Of a stretch of DNA of 24,093 bases, positions 15,321 to 22,658 are shown piece by piece; positions within the stretch are counted from its first letter, which is position 1; each line of letters starts with the position of its first letter. The stretch is taken from IMG/VR virus record IMGVR_UViG_3300003177_000276, positions 1-24,093 of that record; one strand, 5' to 3'. Source of the DNA: a virus. The notes below the pieces were generated by a model that saw only the letters and a program-made list of their open reading frames with translations, was not told the DNA's origin and did no database searches. The position numbers and the translations under genes are program-made.

Positions 15321-15971
15321 CTAAAAGTCGTTAGCTTCTGCTGCTGCTTTTTGCTCAGATGATGCTGTAGTTGCTTTAGCTTCTTTTTTTACATAGCCTG
15401 CATAGTCAACTACTGGAGTTTTCTCACACTTCTCTGCAAACTCAGTTTTCTTGTCTTCGCCAGATGAGTCTGTACCATCTGTAGCAAGAACATGTACAAT
15501 AGCATTGCTATATTTAAACGGTTCTCCCTCAGCTTTGTTGGTGTCATTACGAAGTAATACTTCAACAAGAAGTGATTTGTCGTTCATACCAAGGATATTC
15601 TCATACTCATACTCTTTACCGAATGAATTGATAGTACCCTCACCTTTAACTTTTGATATATCATCTCCAGACGTGTTAGTAGCATACATATACTGCTTGA
15701 TGCGGCTACTATAGCCACCATTATCCTTATCATTTTTCAGTTTAGAATTGATGTCACTGATGTGCTGAACATCTCTTTCCTCACCTTCTGCATTTGTGAT
15801 AGTAACAATATATCTCATAGTCTTAGAACCGAATTTGTTTGTATACACATGGATAGCTTTCACTTTTCCTCTATATATCCCTGCTGGAAAAGGTTTAAAT
15901 TCTTTTCCTGCTTCACCTGTTGCGTTGTCGAACGCCTCTGTACTTGCTCCAATTAAATCTGATACTGCCAT
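15321..15971 (-). CDS. Single-stranded DNA-binding protein, OB-fold type
   Basis: A 216-residue protein. After a short N-terminal segment, strands typical of a phage SSB OB fold can be seen (GIYRGKVKAIHVYTN, TMRYIVTITNAEGEERDVQH), then a Gly/Lys/Asp-rich middle. The Ala/Lys-rich flexible tail ends in a short acidic tip EANDF. That resembles the acidic, Phe-ended tails by which SSBs recruit partners, though it is less acidic than the bacterial DDDIPF. ATG at 15971 has AAAGGAT 6-7 nt upstream. It lies between the RecA-like ATPase and the resolvase, as in recombination modules. Assignment is by pattern, not by a unique motif. Confidence 0.75.
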   Translation of the reverse strand: MAVSDLIGASTEAFDNATGEAGKEFKPFPAGIYRGKVKAIHVYTNKFGSKTMRYIVTITNAEGEERDVQHISDINSKLKNDKDNGGYSSRIKQYMYATNTSGDDISKVKGEGTINSFGKEYEYENILGMNDKSLLVEVLLRNDTNKAEGEPFKYSNAIVHVLATDGTDSSGEDKKTEFAEKCEKTPVVDYAGYVKKEAKATTASSEQKAAAEANDF

Positions 15972-15981
15972 AATGAATCCT

Positions 15982-16200
15982 TTATTTGATTAAAGAGTCG
16001 TAAGCCGGCTCTGTAGCTGTTGCAGTTGTTGGTACATCTGCTGCTTCTGTTGATACTGCTGGTAGAATTTCTACGCTAGTATCTATCTGATTTCCATTTC
16101 TTCCTTTGAAAGTAACGGAAAGGTTCCCGGAGATGCCCATGTCTGTCATGTGCTTCTCCACTAATGAGGTAAGTTCCTCTGTGTTTAGATTGATTGTCAT
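15982..16200 (-). CDS. Hypothetical 72-aa protein
   Basis: Not recognised. It has an N-terminal helix (TEELTSLVEKHMTDMG), then two probable strands (NLSVTFKG; TSVEILP), then a Thr/Ala/Pro-rich unstructured tail (TATATEPAYDSLIK). ATG at 16200 has AAAGGAAG 7-8 nt upstream. It sits in tight order between the AAA ATPase and SSB genes, so a recombination accessory is possible. Confidence 0.7.
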   Translation of the reverse strand: MTINLNTEELTSLVEKHMTDMGISGNLSVTFKGRNGNQIDTSVEILPAVSTEAADVPTTATATEPAYDSLIK

Positions 16201-16222
16201 CTAATCTTCCTTTCTAATGTAA

Positions 16223-16882
16223 TTAGTCTGTGATACCGTAGTAATCTACAAGTATATCGTCGATCTGCTTGAGATCATTGTCTATGAGTAGTTCTGAAAA
16301 CATCCCCATAGGTGATTTATAAGGTTCAGAATTTCTTTCCTTCTGAGTCTTAAACTTATATTGTCCGTCTGCGAATGATGCCCCGAGAACAGTAGTAAAT
16401 AGTCCTTCAGGGGTCAATAAGTTGTCGATAAGCTTTCCAGCTGTCTTCATCTTAATATGACCATTTGCATCTTCTTCTGTATGAGTAAGAATGTACACAC
16501 GGACATCGTCTGGGAGACTATCTACGAACTCCATAAGCGTACTGAAATCTCTAGCAAGCTCACTCCATTTGTCATAGCCTTTATCGTCGATAGTATCCAT
16601 GACTCTACCAGAGATACAATATACGAAGTCGTCAATGACTATAATCTTCTTCCCAACATCTACCATTTTCTGCATGAATGGCTTCATCTTGTGAAGATCT
16701 CTAGTGACGAATCGTGAGCCAGTAGCTGACTCTTTGTCCCATAATTTCCAATTCTTTCCAGAAGGGAATGGTAGTCTCTTATTTATAGGCTGAATTACCA
16801 TGGTTTTCTCTGGATCGAGATTGCGAAGACTAGTAGTCTTTCCGGAACCAGATGCTGCCATAATTAGTGTTTTTTCTGCCAT
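16223..16882 (-). CDS. RecA-like AAA ATPase (AAA_24/Sak4-type recombination protein)
   Basis: A 219-residue single-domain P-loop ATPase. Walker A is MAASGSGKTT (residues 8-17) and Walker B IIVIDDFVY near 80-88. A later block, KTAGKLIDNLLTPEGLFTTVLGA, is followed by YKFKTQ and a KSPMGMF stretch, the order typical of phage AAA_24/Sak4 ATP-binding proteins. Those are RecA-core proteins that promote single-strand annealing or exchange together with a cognate SSB, which is two genes downstream. ATG at 16882 has AAAGGATAC upstream. The Walker A Gly-Ser codons come close to another octamer copy (16844-16851, one mismatch). Confidence 0.85.
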   Translation of the reverse strand: MAEKTLIMAASGSGKTTSLRNLDPEKTMVIQPINKRLPFPSGKNWKLWDKESATGSRFVTRDLHKMKPFMQKMVDVGKKIIVIDDFVYCISGRVMDTIDDKGYDKWSELARDFSTLMEFVDSLPDDVRVYILTHTEEDANGHIKMKTAGKLIDNLLTPEGLFTTVLGASFADGQYKFKTQKERNSEPYKSPMGMFSELLIDNDLKQIDDILVDYYGITD

Positions 16883-17086
16883 AATGTATCCTTTCTGGCA
16901 CTATGTACCAATGTGTGATATGCACTGACATCAGAAAGCTTTGATGCTTTTCTGTCATATGCGATTTTATGGACTTATAAGAGTATCCTCTAGGCCAAAA
17001 TTAGATGTGCTACTCAAGAACCAGGGGTGATGAAATACTGCGGATGGACGCAAATAAACCTGGTTCTTGAGGAACACACTAAAGTG
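16883..17086. promoter_or_regulatory. 204-bp intergenic region with a long inverted repeat
   Basis: This is the longest non-coding stretch in the leftward block. It contains the 13-bp perfect inverted repeat described separately, and an imperfect one at 16926-16957 (TGACATCAGAAAG, then CTTTTCTGTCA). I see no convincing sigma70 promoter. Because it lies within the replication and recombination genes it is a candidate for a promoter-operator region, an RNA element or an origin. A short leftward frame inside it has no ribosome site and runs into the ATPase gene, so I did not call it. Confidence 0.4.
17013..17071. repeat. Perfect 13-bp inverted repeat made of two octamer copies
   Basis: CTCAAGAACCAGG (17013-17025) and CCTGGTTCTTGAG (17059-17071) are exact reverse complements separated by 33 bp. 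Each contains the dispersed octamer, and the identity extends five bases beyond it on the GGTTCT side. It would suit a dimeric DNA-binding protein, a cruciform or a long RNA hairpin. Confidence 0.85.
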
Positions 17087-17494
17087 CTATTCCTTTTCTA
17101 CTGGTATAATCTTCGACATATCTTCAGCTATCGCCTTGAAAACATCTAGTATCTCTGAGTGATCTGGATGGACAAGGGTAGTGTCCTTCTCATAAACTGG
17201 AGCAAAAATAGTCTCGTCCCCAACAAAGCAAACAGCTACTGGTATAGCTCCAATCCCGGTGTCAACAAACATAGATAGACTAACACCATTTCCATATCTA
17301 GTGAGATAGACAACGGTGTCTAATCCAGAATCCTCGTCAACTAACTGCATGGAACGATCATCGTCCCACCAAACTCTGCAGATACCACAATATCTCTCTT
17401 CCATCTGTACTGACATATCCTGCATGAGCAACATCGGAGACATAGGTCCAGATAGGGTACCATCCTCGACTGTGCACAAATTCTGTAATTTCAT
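17087..17494 (-). CDS. Hypothetical 135-aa protein
   Basis: Not recognised. ATG at 17494 has AAAAGGA 9 nt upstream. The sequence is mixed alpha/beta and acidic, with a Cys pair and aromatic cluster (YCGICRVWWDDD, about residues 35-46) and hydrophobic strands (GAIPVAVCFVG). It has no membrane segment and no signal peptide. Its leader carries a copy of the octamer-containing element shared with the HU-like gene. Confidence 0.7.
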   Translation of the reverse strand: MKLQNLCTVEDGTLSGPMSPMLLMQDMSVQMEERYCGICRVWWDDDRSMQLVDEDSGLDTVVYLTRYGNGVSLSMFVDTGIGAIPVAVCFVGDETIFAPVYEKDTTLVHPDHSEILDVFKAIAEDMSKIIPVEKE

Positions 17495-17592
17495 AATAAA
17501 TCCTTTTCTATAATAATATGGGCCTCTACTCCTCTGGTTCTGAGAAGATGTGAAGGCGGGTAAATTCTGATTGTTGGCAAAAGATGGTATTC
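17495..17592 (-). promoter_or_regulatory. Leader of the 135-aa gene with an octamer copy
   Basis: In the leftward direction TTTACCCGCC, then CAGAACCAGAGGAGTAGAGG (octamer 17534-17541), then CCCATATTATT and the AAAAGGA site. From the octamer on it parallels the HU-like leader. The TTYACCCGCYTT stretch recurs before the octamer at 7079. A 29-codon TTG frame (17491-17580) crosses it but is poorly supported. Confidence 0.45.
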
Positions 17593-17802
17593 CTATCGTG
17601 AGAACGCATCAATAATCATTTGTAATTCTTTGTCGCTTAATGGATTTACCATCAATGAATTAAAATCATGTATAAAATTAGCTATATCGTCATAATCATC
17701 TCTTATAAATTCTGCATACTCTGCTACTAATGTGTTTCTACTGCCAATTTTTTCTCTTTCTAAGAGTAATTGTATCTTTGCATTATGTGTTTTTTTCTTC
17801 AT
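17593..17802 (-). CDS. Stand-alone primase C-terminal (PriCT-like) helical domain
   Basis: A 69-residue basic and helical protein that resembles the C-terminus of the primase encoded just upstream. Here GSRNTLVAEYAEF, then FNSLMVNPLSDKELQMII; there GTRNDMIFNFGCM, then FNSMIHDPLRDSEIDTIL. The shared pattern GxRN, FNS, PL-x-D-x-E is that of PriCT-type domains, which help primases bind template or start synthesis. The start ATG overlaps the primase stop (ATGA) with GGAG upstream. A tandem domain duplication that stayed as a separate gene is the simplest explanation. It could bind the same partner or DNA as the primase tail and so modulate it. Confidence 0.75.
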   Translation of the reverse strand: MKKKTHNAKIQLLLEREKIGSRNTLVAEYAEFIRDDYDDIANFIHDFNSLMVNPLSDKELQMIIDAFSR

Positions 17803-19943
17803 TTTATTCTCCGTGCTATAGACTTCAATATAGTATCAATCTCCGAATCCCGTAGAGGGTCGTGGATCATACTATTAAACTTCCTAACTTCGTACTCATA
17901 ACTGGTCGACTGATACTGCTCAGCTACCATACATCCAAAATTGAATATCATATCATTTCGTGTGCCATTGGTAGTCCTAGATAAGAACCAGCGATAAGCT
18001 CCCTCGATTCTATTCGAATCCTCTGAATGCTCAGATCCATTATTCTGGTTGCTAGCAAGAAATTTATCAAGGTTATCAGCACCAACATGGTTCTCTGAAG
18101 AATCCTTAATAAATGGACGAATATCTAACATAGTGGCAGACTCATCTGGATTATACCAATACTCTGCATCAGCAAAGCCATAGTACCAACGAGAAGCATT
18201 CTGACACTTCGTGTCAGCCGAAGACATACCAAGGGCAGACAGTAGATTCAGATAAGTCTCTGCATAAACCTTTGGTTTCAGATGAAACTTCGATATGGTA
18301 GGCAGAATAAGACGGAATCTATCCTGAACTACACCATTCTTCTCTATCTGGTGAGAACGAGTAGTAGCAATAAGATACTTCGTGCCACTAAATAGACTCT
18401 TCGTCTCCTCTATAGTGATGCCATCATCAACATCTATGATGATGAGATTCTGGTCAGGTATATAATTATTATCAGTGATATGTCCATTCTCGAATGTACC
18501 AGCTGAATATCTGAGGCTTGAACAAACTATTTTGTGCAATCCCTCAAAAGAACCCTGCTTTCTCTGCCAGTTGGTAGCTATGGTCGGTCGTGGATCATCA
18601 TTCGTAGAGATGACTATACCATCAAGCTTCGTCTCAGTGAGTTTTTCTAAACGATATTTGATAATATTGTCATACTTCTTCTCTAATATAGAGTTCCCTA
18701 GTTCATTTGCAAACTCTACTGCAAGAATCATCTCATCATCTAATGAACGCATATTGAGACCTTTGATCTCTTTTATGAGTTCTGTACGAGAGATGAAACC
18801 ACGTTTCGAAAGTGCATCATATATCTGCTCATAGACAGGTTTAATTTTCACAGACTCCTCTGCTGTAGCATCAACTCTAGATGAGTAGTCGATAGCATAC
18901 TTCATATGGTCGAGAGTGATAGTATCTGAAAGATCTAAAATAGCTATAATACCAGCAAGTCGCTCTATCTTCCTGGGAGAACCTATATCATCTGAGATGA
19001 GTGATTCTGAGTTCTCTCGCTGGATTTCCTTCTCTATATCCCAGTCAACTAGATACTGTCTAGTCTCTGCTGACATAATGATCTCATTGGTATGATTGAT
19101 ATGTGAGCGTAGTTCTTTGAAAAAGTTCTTGATAGTCTGTATGTCGTCATCTGACATAGATTCAAAGTATCTATTTCTATTCTCTGATTTTTTATAATCA
19201 TCATTGTGAAAAATGAAGAAACGTCTAGCTACGCCTGAGACATAATGAGATAGTAAATCTTCCTTTAATTGAGGCTTTAGCGTGAGTTTAGCAGGTGAAC
19301 CCATGAGCATAGAGTTGTATGCGATGTCCTTGACTGTAAAGTAGTTTTCTCCACCATCGGATACAATGGCAGCTCCTTCTGATACTCCGTTATCGTAGGC
19401 TTGCTTGAGCTTAGTGAAGATTCCACTCATTTGGCCGAGATCATCACCAAGTTCTGTGGTAGTGACGTTAACGGAACCAAACCCCAGATCAGAGATAACC
19501 TGAGCTGATTTTTGAAGAGCCTGCTCTGAGCTGGAGACAGTTTGGTAGATGTTTGAAATTTTAATGTATCGCTTTTCCAATTCATTTTTCTCATTCCTAT
19601 TGTTTGGATTCATAATGAAGGCTTCAGCTCTCTGGATGAAACTCTCAAACATGCCTTCGTATGGTTCAGCTGTAAGTTCTAGGGAAAAGTCCTTGCCTAA
19701 TCCTGGATTACCAAAGATGATAGACATGAAGTTAGGTATAATTCGCTTAGTCCCACGATTAGTAGTACGGATAATACGAGTATTCTTAAACTGTAAAGCA
19801 CAAGCTGTATTAAAGAATAGTGTGGATTCTAATAATTCTGGTAGAAAATTATACTCTGCCATGTCCTGGAAATAATCGAACATCATCTCAATAGATTTTG
19901 GTCGAAACTCATTCTTTAGATGTGGGTATAATATGTCTGACAT
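17799..19943 (-). CDS. Replicative helicase-primase fusion (P-loop ATPase plus archaeo-eukaryotic primase)
   Basis: A 714-residue protein. The N-terminal half is a P-loop ATPase: Walker A GNPGLGKD at residues 78-85, and downstream VTTTELGDDLGQ and YNSMLMGSP blocks resembling DUF3987-type helicases. The C-terminal half has archaeo-eukaryotic primase motifs: IIDVDD (Asp504/Asp506), TTRSH with His531 followed by RFRLILP (542-548), and a D577...NASRWYYG block. A PriCT-like tail follows (about 650-714). It would prime and unwind DNA at the fork. The order (helicase first, primase second) is the reverse of most such fusions. ATG at 19943 has AAGGAGA 6 nt upstream; the stop overlaps the next gene. 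Confidence 0.85.
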   Translation of the reverse strand: MSDILYPHLKNEFRPKSIEMMFDYFQDMAEYNFLPELLESTLFFNTACALQFKNTRIIRTTNRGTKRIIPNFMSIIFGNPGLGKDFSLELTAEPYEGMFESFIQRAEAFIMNPNNRNEKNELEKRYIKISNIYQTVSSSEQALQKSAQVISDLGFGSVNVTTTELGDDLGQMSGIFTKLKQAYDNGVSEGAAIVSDGGENYFTVKDIAYNSMLMGSPAKLTLKPQLKEDLLSHYVSGVARRFFIFHNDDYKKSENRNRYFESMSDDDIQTIKNFFKELRSHINHTNEIIMSAETRQYLVDWDIEKEIQRENSESLISDDIGSPRKIERLAGIIAILDLSDTITLDHMKYAIDYSSRVDATAEESVKIKPVYEQIYDALSKRGFISRTELIKEIKGLNMRSLDDEMILAVEFANELGNSILEKKYDNIIKYRLEKLTETKLDGIVISTNDDPRPTIATNWQRKQGSFEGLHKIVCSSLRYSAGTFENGHITDNNYIPDQNLIIIDVDDGITIEETKSLFSGTKYLIATTRSHQIEKNGVVQDRFRLILPTISKFHLKPKVYAETYLNLLSALGMSSADTKCQNASRWYYGFADAEYWYNPDESATMLDIRPFIKDSSENHVGADNLDKFLASNQNNGSEHSEDSNRIEGAYRWFLSRTTNGTRNDMIFNFGCMVAEQYQSTSYEYEVRKFNSMIHDPLRDSEIDTILKSIARRIK

Positions 19944-20006
19944 CTATTCTCCTTCTGAAAATGGGGTGTGAATTATATGGTGATCTAGCTGAGAATATGC
20001 TGAATA

Positions 20007-20927
20007 CTAGAAAGGAATGCTGTCCTCGTCTATCTCTATTGGTGGAGGTGTATCTCCATAACTCTGGTTCTGAGATGGTGTATCCTGATCATCATCAGTT
20101 TCATATCTGATAAGCTCTGATTCGTATTTTTCTACTAGCCAATCAATGAAGAATTTAAGTGAATTGAAATTCTTCTCTTGCTTGATAATATTTCTACAAC
20201 GAGTTTTATATGCCTTCAACCACTGGCGTTTCTTCTCTGGATACTTAGAAAATGCAACCAGTGCTCCCTCTGAGATCCATTTAGGGTCATACTCATATGG
20301 ATAGCCTTTTTTAGAGATCGGACTACCGAATTTTCTGGTATATATCTCTGCTCCAATAGAAATAACAGTCTGGATATTATCAGTATACTCATATGCAGAA
20401 GCTAGTTCCGTCATAGTCCAATTCGAAATATTTGCCTTAGCCTCTAGGAGAGCTTTCTCTTTTTTCTCTAGTTTCTGGATACTAAGTGTGTATTTACTAA
20501 AATCAAATTCCTCTAAATCATCTGTGAGTGTCTGATCAAGATGCTTCAATTCCATCTGAGAATCAGATGAGAACTTGGTAATCTTGTCTTTCTCTGGATC
20601 ACCTGAAGGCTCTAGTGGTGAAAATGGAGTAGTATGAAAACCAAAGCGAGATGTACACTGAGCTAAATCAAGTAACTCTGCATATTCTTTTCCTGGTGCG
20701 GTGCGAATGAGACGACCTACCTGCTGGAGAAATAGAGAGAATACTTTAGTAGGACGCATAAGAACACCTAATTCTATATCCTTAACATCGAATCCTATAG
20801 CAAGCCGCGATATACTGACAAGAGCTTTGCCTTTAATTGCTTTTATCTTCCCGCTTTTTTTTCTGTTCTCTATAATTTCTAATACTAGCGCATTTTTTGC
20901 TGCAGTACTTTTGGTTTCCTGTGCCAT
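20007..20927 (-). CDS. C-terminal part of split SF2 helicase, with SSB-like tail
   Basis: Carries SF2 motifs V (ALVSISRLAIGFDV) and VI (LQQVGRLIRTAPG), which are missing from the upstream fragment. Together they make one complete helicase. Recognisable helicase sequence starts near 20828. Codons before that coincide with the end of the HNH gene in another frame. If translated alone, ATG at 20927 has AAGGA 7 nt upstream; an ATG at 20948 is also in frame. The C-terminus ends PPPIEIDEDSIPF, very like the acidic tip of bacterial SSB (DDDIPF), suggesting that it docks on SSB-binding proteins. It could act as a separate subunit or as the 3' exon of a spliced message. Confidence 0.85.
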   Translation of the reverse strand: MAQETKSTAAKNALVLEIIENRKKSGKIKAIKGKALVSISRLAIGFDVKDIELGVLMRPTKVFSLFLQQVGRLIRTAPGKEYAELLDLAQCTSRFGFHTTPFSPLEPSGDPEKDKITKFSSDSQMELKHLDQTLTDDLEEFDFSKYTLSIQKLEKKEKALLEAKANISNWTMTELASAYEYTDNIQTVISIGAEIYTRKFGSPISKKGYPYEYDPKWISEGALVAFSKYPEKKRQWLKAYKTRCRNIIKQEKNFNSLKFFIDWLVEKYESELIRYETDDDQDTPSQNQSYGDTPPPIEIDEDSIPF

Positions 20928-21504
20928 AATATTCCTTAGTGCATTCATTACATTTTTTTATATGTGTATGAGAATTCCTAGAATGAGATCTATTTCGTTT
21001 TCCTGATATCCACATACATGTTTCTGGTGAATAAATCTTAAACCTTGGTGACAAATAATCTGATAGAATATCTTTGTCTAGCTGAAGTCCTTCTTCCCAT
21101 CCATTTGATAAAGCCCAGTTTTTGAAACTATCAAATGACTCCAGCCACTCATCGCATACTTTCACATTTTTGTAAAATTTATATGCTTTTGATTTTTTGT
21201 TATAACATCTATCTTTCATTCCAACCCATACATTGTATAAAGGATGCCAATTCCCTTTTGCAGCCATACCGTGAGTAGTTTTACGTTTTGCAGTATTTTT
21301 ATTCGCGCAAGCTAAACATGTTCTTCCTAGTTTTGATAAGCTATCAAATCTTGTTTTCCATGGTTCTCCGCATGATGGACACTTTGCAATAACATATCTT
21401 TTTGTTTTTGGCTCAAATGATAAGTGCTCTAATATTATATATCCATTTTTTTCTGATGGAAATTTATATGGTTTATGATTCGTTTTATTTCCTATTTTTG
21501 ACAC
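20833..21504 (-). CDS. HNH homing endonuclease interrupting the helicase gene
   Basis: A 223-residue protein with an N-terminal zinc ribbon (CPSCG near residue 42, CLAC near 65). An HNH-type region of the phage kind follows: WVGMKDRCYN, VCDEWLESFDSFKNWAL, LQLDKDIL, SPETCMWI. The C-terminal zinc finger is CNECTKEYYG...KYCSKKC. The start is a GTG at 21504 with AAGGAGA 6-8 nt upstream; no ATG fits. Phe is mainly TTT, unlike its neighbours, in keeping with a mobile gene. Its last 95 bases overlap the 5' extension of the downstream helicase fragment in another frame, and its stop is about 5 nt before helicase homology resumes. Confidence 0.9.
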   Translation of the reverse strand: MSKIGNKTNHKPYKFPSEKNGYIILEHLSFEPKTKRYVIAKCPSCGEPWKTRFDSLSKLGRTCLACANKNTAKRKTTHGMAAKGNWHPLYNVWVGMKDRCYNKKSKAYKFYKNVKVCDEWLESFDSFKNWALSNGWEEGLQLDKDILSDYLSPRFKIYSPETCMWISGKRNRSHSRNSHTHIKKCNECTKEYYGTGNQKYCSKKCASIRNYREQKKKREDKSN

Positions 21505-21528
21505 AAGATTGTCTCCTTCATTTTACAT

Positions 21529-21534
21529 ATTATA
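21529..21534 (-). promoter_or_regulatory. Possible -10 box before the HNH gene
   Basis: TATAAT on the leftward strand, 25 nt upstream of the GTG start, in the AT-rich space after the helicase fragment's stop. The best -35 match 16 bp upstream (TTTATT) is poor, so an independent promoter for the endonuclease is only possible. Confidence 0.25.
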
Positions 21535-21540
21535 CTATGT

Positions 21541-22482
21541 TTATACTTCAAATAAAGTTAACCGTTGGTTTTCAACTTCGTCTACTATAGATGCATAATC
21601 CTCAAAAGATATATCTATCTGGTTATTTTTGTACCAATCTAATGCTAATCTATTTATGTCTTTTGATGATTTTGAATGGAATGATACAGCTGCATATCCG
21701 TCGCTAATCATAGCGTTTGTCACTGCGTCACACTGTTCAATAGATGAACAGAATACAATAGTTTTCTTGTCCTTCGCATTCATCTCATTCATAGACTGTA
21801 TAGACTGCTCTATATGCTTGTGAGTAGCTATAACCTCATCTAGTTTCGATACAGTATAGTCAGCTCCAGTGGATTTCACAGCAGAGTAGTCAATAGATTC
21901 TGACCACTTCGGAATAAAATATCTCACTGGAGTCAAATACCCCTGGTTCTGAAGGTCCATAACAGAAAGTGTACGAATGATGGTAGTATCACGAAGTTTA
22001 AAATTCTTCGCATCAAATGGTGTAGCACTAAGTCCAACACGAGCGTCTGGAGATAGTCTATCTAAAATAGTACGAGTACGCTTCGTATCAAACTCCTTAT
22101 GGATCTCATCCTGGATAACTAAGTCACAAGTGATATCAACCTTGTCAATACGAGATAGTAGAGTCTGTGCCATAGCAATATGGATACGCTCTTCGTGATT
22201 GAATTCTGATTCACGACCTGCTTTCAAGATAGAATAGGTCAGCCCTAGGTGATCTAAGTGTTCAGCTATCTGATCTATAAGCTCTGTGATATTCACAAGG
22301 ATAACTATGTCACTAGAATCTAATTCCCTGCATAATCCAGCGATAACTGCAGATTTTCCAAATGCAGTAGGTGCCTCTATGACAACTGAATTCGAACCAA
22401 ATGCAAGTTCTCCAACTGTCTCATCAACAGCATCCTGCTGGTGAGGACGCAAAACGAAATATTCTTTAGCTGATGTGCTCAT
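21541..22482 (-). CDS. N-terminal part of split SF2 (DEAH-type) DNA helicase
   Basis: A 313-residue product with motif I APTAFGKS (37-44), motif II DEIH (125-128), motif III SATP (152-155) and motif IV KTIVFCSS (240-247). The last about 23 residues (ISFEDYASIV onward) are probably not helicase sequence but read-through into the inserted element. Motifs V and VI are on the downstream fragment. The ATG overlaps the stop of the upstream 55-codon gene (ATGA) with AGGAAG upstream. Phage helicases of this type remodel replication or recombination structures. Whether the halves are joined by RNA splicing or work as two polypeptides is not visible here. Confidence 0.9.
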   Translation of the reverse strand: MSTSAKEYFVLRPHQQDAVDETVGELAFGSNSVVIEAPTAFGKSAVIAGLCRELDSSDIVILVNITELIDQIAEHLDHLGLTYSILKAGRESEFNHEERIHIAMAQTLLSRIDKVDITCDLVIQDEIHKEFDTKRTRTILDRLSPDARVGLSATPFDAKNFKLRDTTIIRTLSVMDLQNQGYLTPVRYFIPKWSESIDYSAVKSTGADYTVSKLDEVIATHKHIEQSIQSMNEMNAKDKKTIVFCSSIEQCDAVTNAMISDGYAAVSFHSKSSKDINRLALDWYKNNQIDISFEDYASIVDEVENQRLTLFEV

Positions 22483-22646
22483 GATTCTTCCTGACTATCT
22501 GGTTTCGGCATCGTATAAAATGTCACGAAATCTTCGTCTGGATCTACATCTATATGCACTATGGCATTTGGCATCAGACAATAATCTTCAAATATACTAT
22601 CGTACTCTATTTCTGATCTATATATGGTTATATAATTTACACTCAT
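22479..22646 (-). CDS. 55-aa acidic small protein
   Basis: Product begins MSVNYITIYRSEIEYDSIFE, contains HIDVDPDEDF, and ends SQEES. It is acidic with short beta-like stretches. ATG at 22646 has TGGAGAA 5 nt upstream, and the stop overlaps the helicase start (ATGA), which makes the gene convincing despite its size. Family and role unknown; coupling suggests a helicase partner. Confidence 0.65.
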   Translation of the reverse strand: MSVNYITIYRSEIEYDSIFEDYCLMPNAIVHIDVDPDEDFVTFYTMPKPDSQEES

Positions 22647-22658
22647 GATTTCTCCAAT

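Larger units (their letters stand above)
20829..21612 (-). mobile_element. About 784-bp intervening element in the SF2 helicase gene
   Basis: Helicase homology stops after YKNNQID (residue 290 of the upstream fragment, about base 21613) and resumes at KALVSIS (about 20828). Joining them restores normal spacing between motifs IV and V. The element holds the HNH gene plus about 108 bp before it. The two fragments are in different frames and stops intervene, so it is not an intein. A group I intron is possible, but I could not draw its core and little non-coding sequence is left for one. Boundaries are estimates. Confidence 0.65.

Noticed and set aside
16840-16962. Short leftward frame starting MTEKHQSF
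   Set aside because: No ribosome site, runs into the ATPase gene, and sits on an imperfect inverted repeat.
17491-17580. 29-codon frame with TTG start ending at the 135-aa gene start
   Set aside because: TTG start with a distant AGGA and no recognisable product; an ATGA overlap alone is not enough, and the DNA is better explained as a leader element.
18003-18026. TTCGAATCC resembling a tRNA T-loop
   Set aside because: No acceptor, D or anticodon arms around it; it is inside the primase gene. No tRNA was found in the window.
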